From assembly GCA_902479835.1 (NCBI GenBank), contig CABSQC010000040.1:1-8154 (forward strand): DNA of 8,154 bases, written 5' to 3'. The translations under genes and the position numbers were made by a program. Origin of the DNA: an uncultured Streptococcus sp. (GTDB lineage: Bacteria > Bacillota > Bacilli > Lactobacillales > Streptococcaceae). Shown here piece by piece: positions 7,775-8,154 of the stretch (position 1 is its first letter; each line of letters opens with the position of its first letter). The notes under the pieces were generated by a model. The model was not told the origin of the DNA. It ran no database searches and saw only the letters and a program-made list of their open reading frames with translations.

Positions 7775-7803
7775 ATTATACCAAAAAAAGTGAGATTCTA
7801 TTA
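7775..7803 (-). promoter_or_regulatory. Extended -10 promoter of uvrA
   Basis: A perfect TATAAT on the minus strand (7780-7775), preceded by TG one base upstream (TGGTATAAT), forms an extended -10. At 17-base spacing the -35 hexamer is TAATAG (7803-7798), a poor match that the extended -10 can offset. Transcription should begin near 7768, leaving a leader of about 25 bases before the uvrA ATG at 7743. I saw no obvious LexA-like or com-box (TACGAATA) motif. Confidence 0.65.
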
Positions 7804-7830
7804 CCCAAAAGGATGATTTTGTAGTATAAT
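7802..7830 (+). promoter_or_regulatory. Promoter of corA
   Basis: A perfect -10 TATAAT lies at 7825-7830. At 17-base spacing the -35 hexamer would be TACCCA (7802-7807), which is weak. The predicted start near 7837 leaves a leader of about 38 bases before the corA ATG. The -35 region overlaps that of the divergent uvrA promoter, and the two -10 elements are 44 bases apart. Confidence 0.6.
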
Positions 7831-7874
7831 AGTACGGTGTGAAAAAATCTGAAAAATGAGAAAGGATAAGGGAT

Positions 7875-8154
7875 ATGAAACAAGTTTTTCTCTCTACAAC
7901 AACTGAATTTAAAGAGATTGATACGCTTGAACCGGGTACTTGGATCAATCTCGTCAATCCGACTCAAAATGAATCACTCGAAATCGCTAACGCCTTCGAT
8001 ATTGATATTGCCGACCTCCGAGCACCGCTCGATGCGGAAGAAATGTCTCGTATTACCATTGAAGACGAGTACACCCTGATTATCGTAGACGTGCCGGTTA
8101 CAGAAGAAAGAAATAACCGCACCTACTACGTAACCATCCCGCTTGGTATTATCA
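7875..8154 (+). CDS. corA: CorA family magnesium transporter, N-terminal part (cut by window end)
   Basis: The open frame from the ATG at 7875 runs 93 codons off the right edge without a stop. The visible residues begin MKQVFLSTTTEFKEI and continue through a GTWINLVNPTQNE segment, DIDIADLRAPLDAEEMSR and a strand ending in YYVTIPLGII. This is the cytoplasmic alpha/beta N-terminal domain of CorA-type channels, which mediate Mg2+ (and sometimes Co2+ or Ni2+) uptake as membrane pentamers. The pore helices and GMN motif lie beyond the window and cannot be checked. AAAGGA (7861-7866) stands 8 bases before the ATG. The gene diverges from uvrA and shares a 131-base intergenic region with it. Family assignment rests on recognition of this N-terminal sequence. 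Confidence 0.87.
   Translation, partial: MKQVFLSTTTEFKEIDTLEPGTWINLVNPTQNESLEIANAFDIDIADLRAPLDAEEMSRITIEDEYTLIIVDVPVTEERNNRTYYVTIPLGII

Noticed and set aside
7744..7874. LexA-like or competence (com-box) operator between uvrA and corA
   Set aside because: I found no matching palindrome or TACGAATA-type box, only the two promoter elements and ribosome sites.

Overview
This window looks like ordinary chromosome from a Streptococcus, most probably the mitis/sanguinis side of the genus. The predicted EF-P, UvrA and CorA proteins read almost like their pneumococcal counterparts as I remember them, intergenic spaces are short, AG-rich Shine-Dalgarno sites precede most genes, and the left edge carries what looks like a streptococcal intergenic repeat. 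I ran no search; the assignment rests on recognised protein sequence and gene order.

Layout. Positions 1-110 hold a hairpin-rich, apparently non-coding repeat, followed by an intrinsic terminator (112-135). Everything from there to 7743 is coded on the minus strand, in two likely transcription units. Unit one (right to left, about 1614 to 112) has a good promoter, then efp (elongation factor P), an Asp23/Gls24-family gene of the YqhY type, and nusB. Unit two (right to left, about 7780 to 1714) is uvrA, an M24 Xaa-Pro peptidase (pepP), a membrane protein with a Gly/Ser-rich segment, a Tim44-like domain and a C-terminal zinc ribbon, and an SPFH-domain protein. uvrA and pepP share an ATGA overlap, and the last two genes are 8 bases apart with the stop codon inside the next ribosome-binding site. 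At the right edge corA (a CorA-type Mg2+ transporter) starts on the plus strand, divergent from uvrA, and runs off the window.

How the genes work together. efp and nusB are translation and transcription housekeeping genes. uvrA is the damage-recognition subunit of nucleotide excision repair, and pepP recycles proline peptides. The least understood part is the last pair. A membrane anchor whose Tim44-like and zinc-ribbon domains are predicted to lie in the cytoplasm is translationally coupled to a soluble SPFH protein of the YdjI type. In Bacillus subtilis YdjI belongs to a PspA-linked membrane-stress group, but no PspA gene is visible here. This pair is the best candidate for an under-described system in the window. 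The rest is conventional core genome, with no mobile element, CRISPR array, tRNA or rRNA gene.
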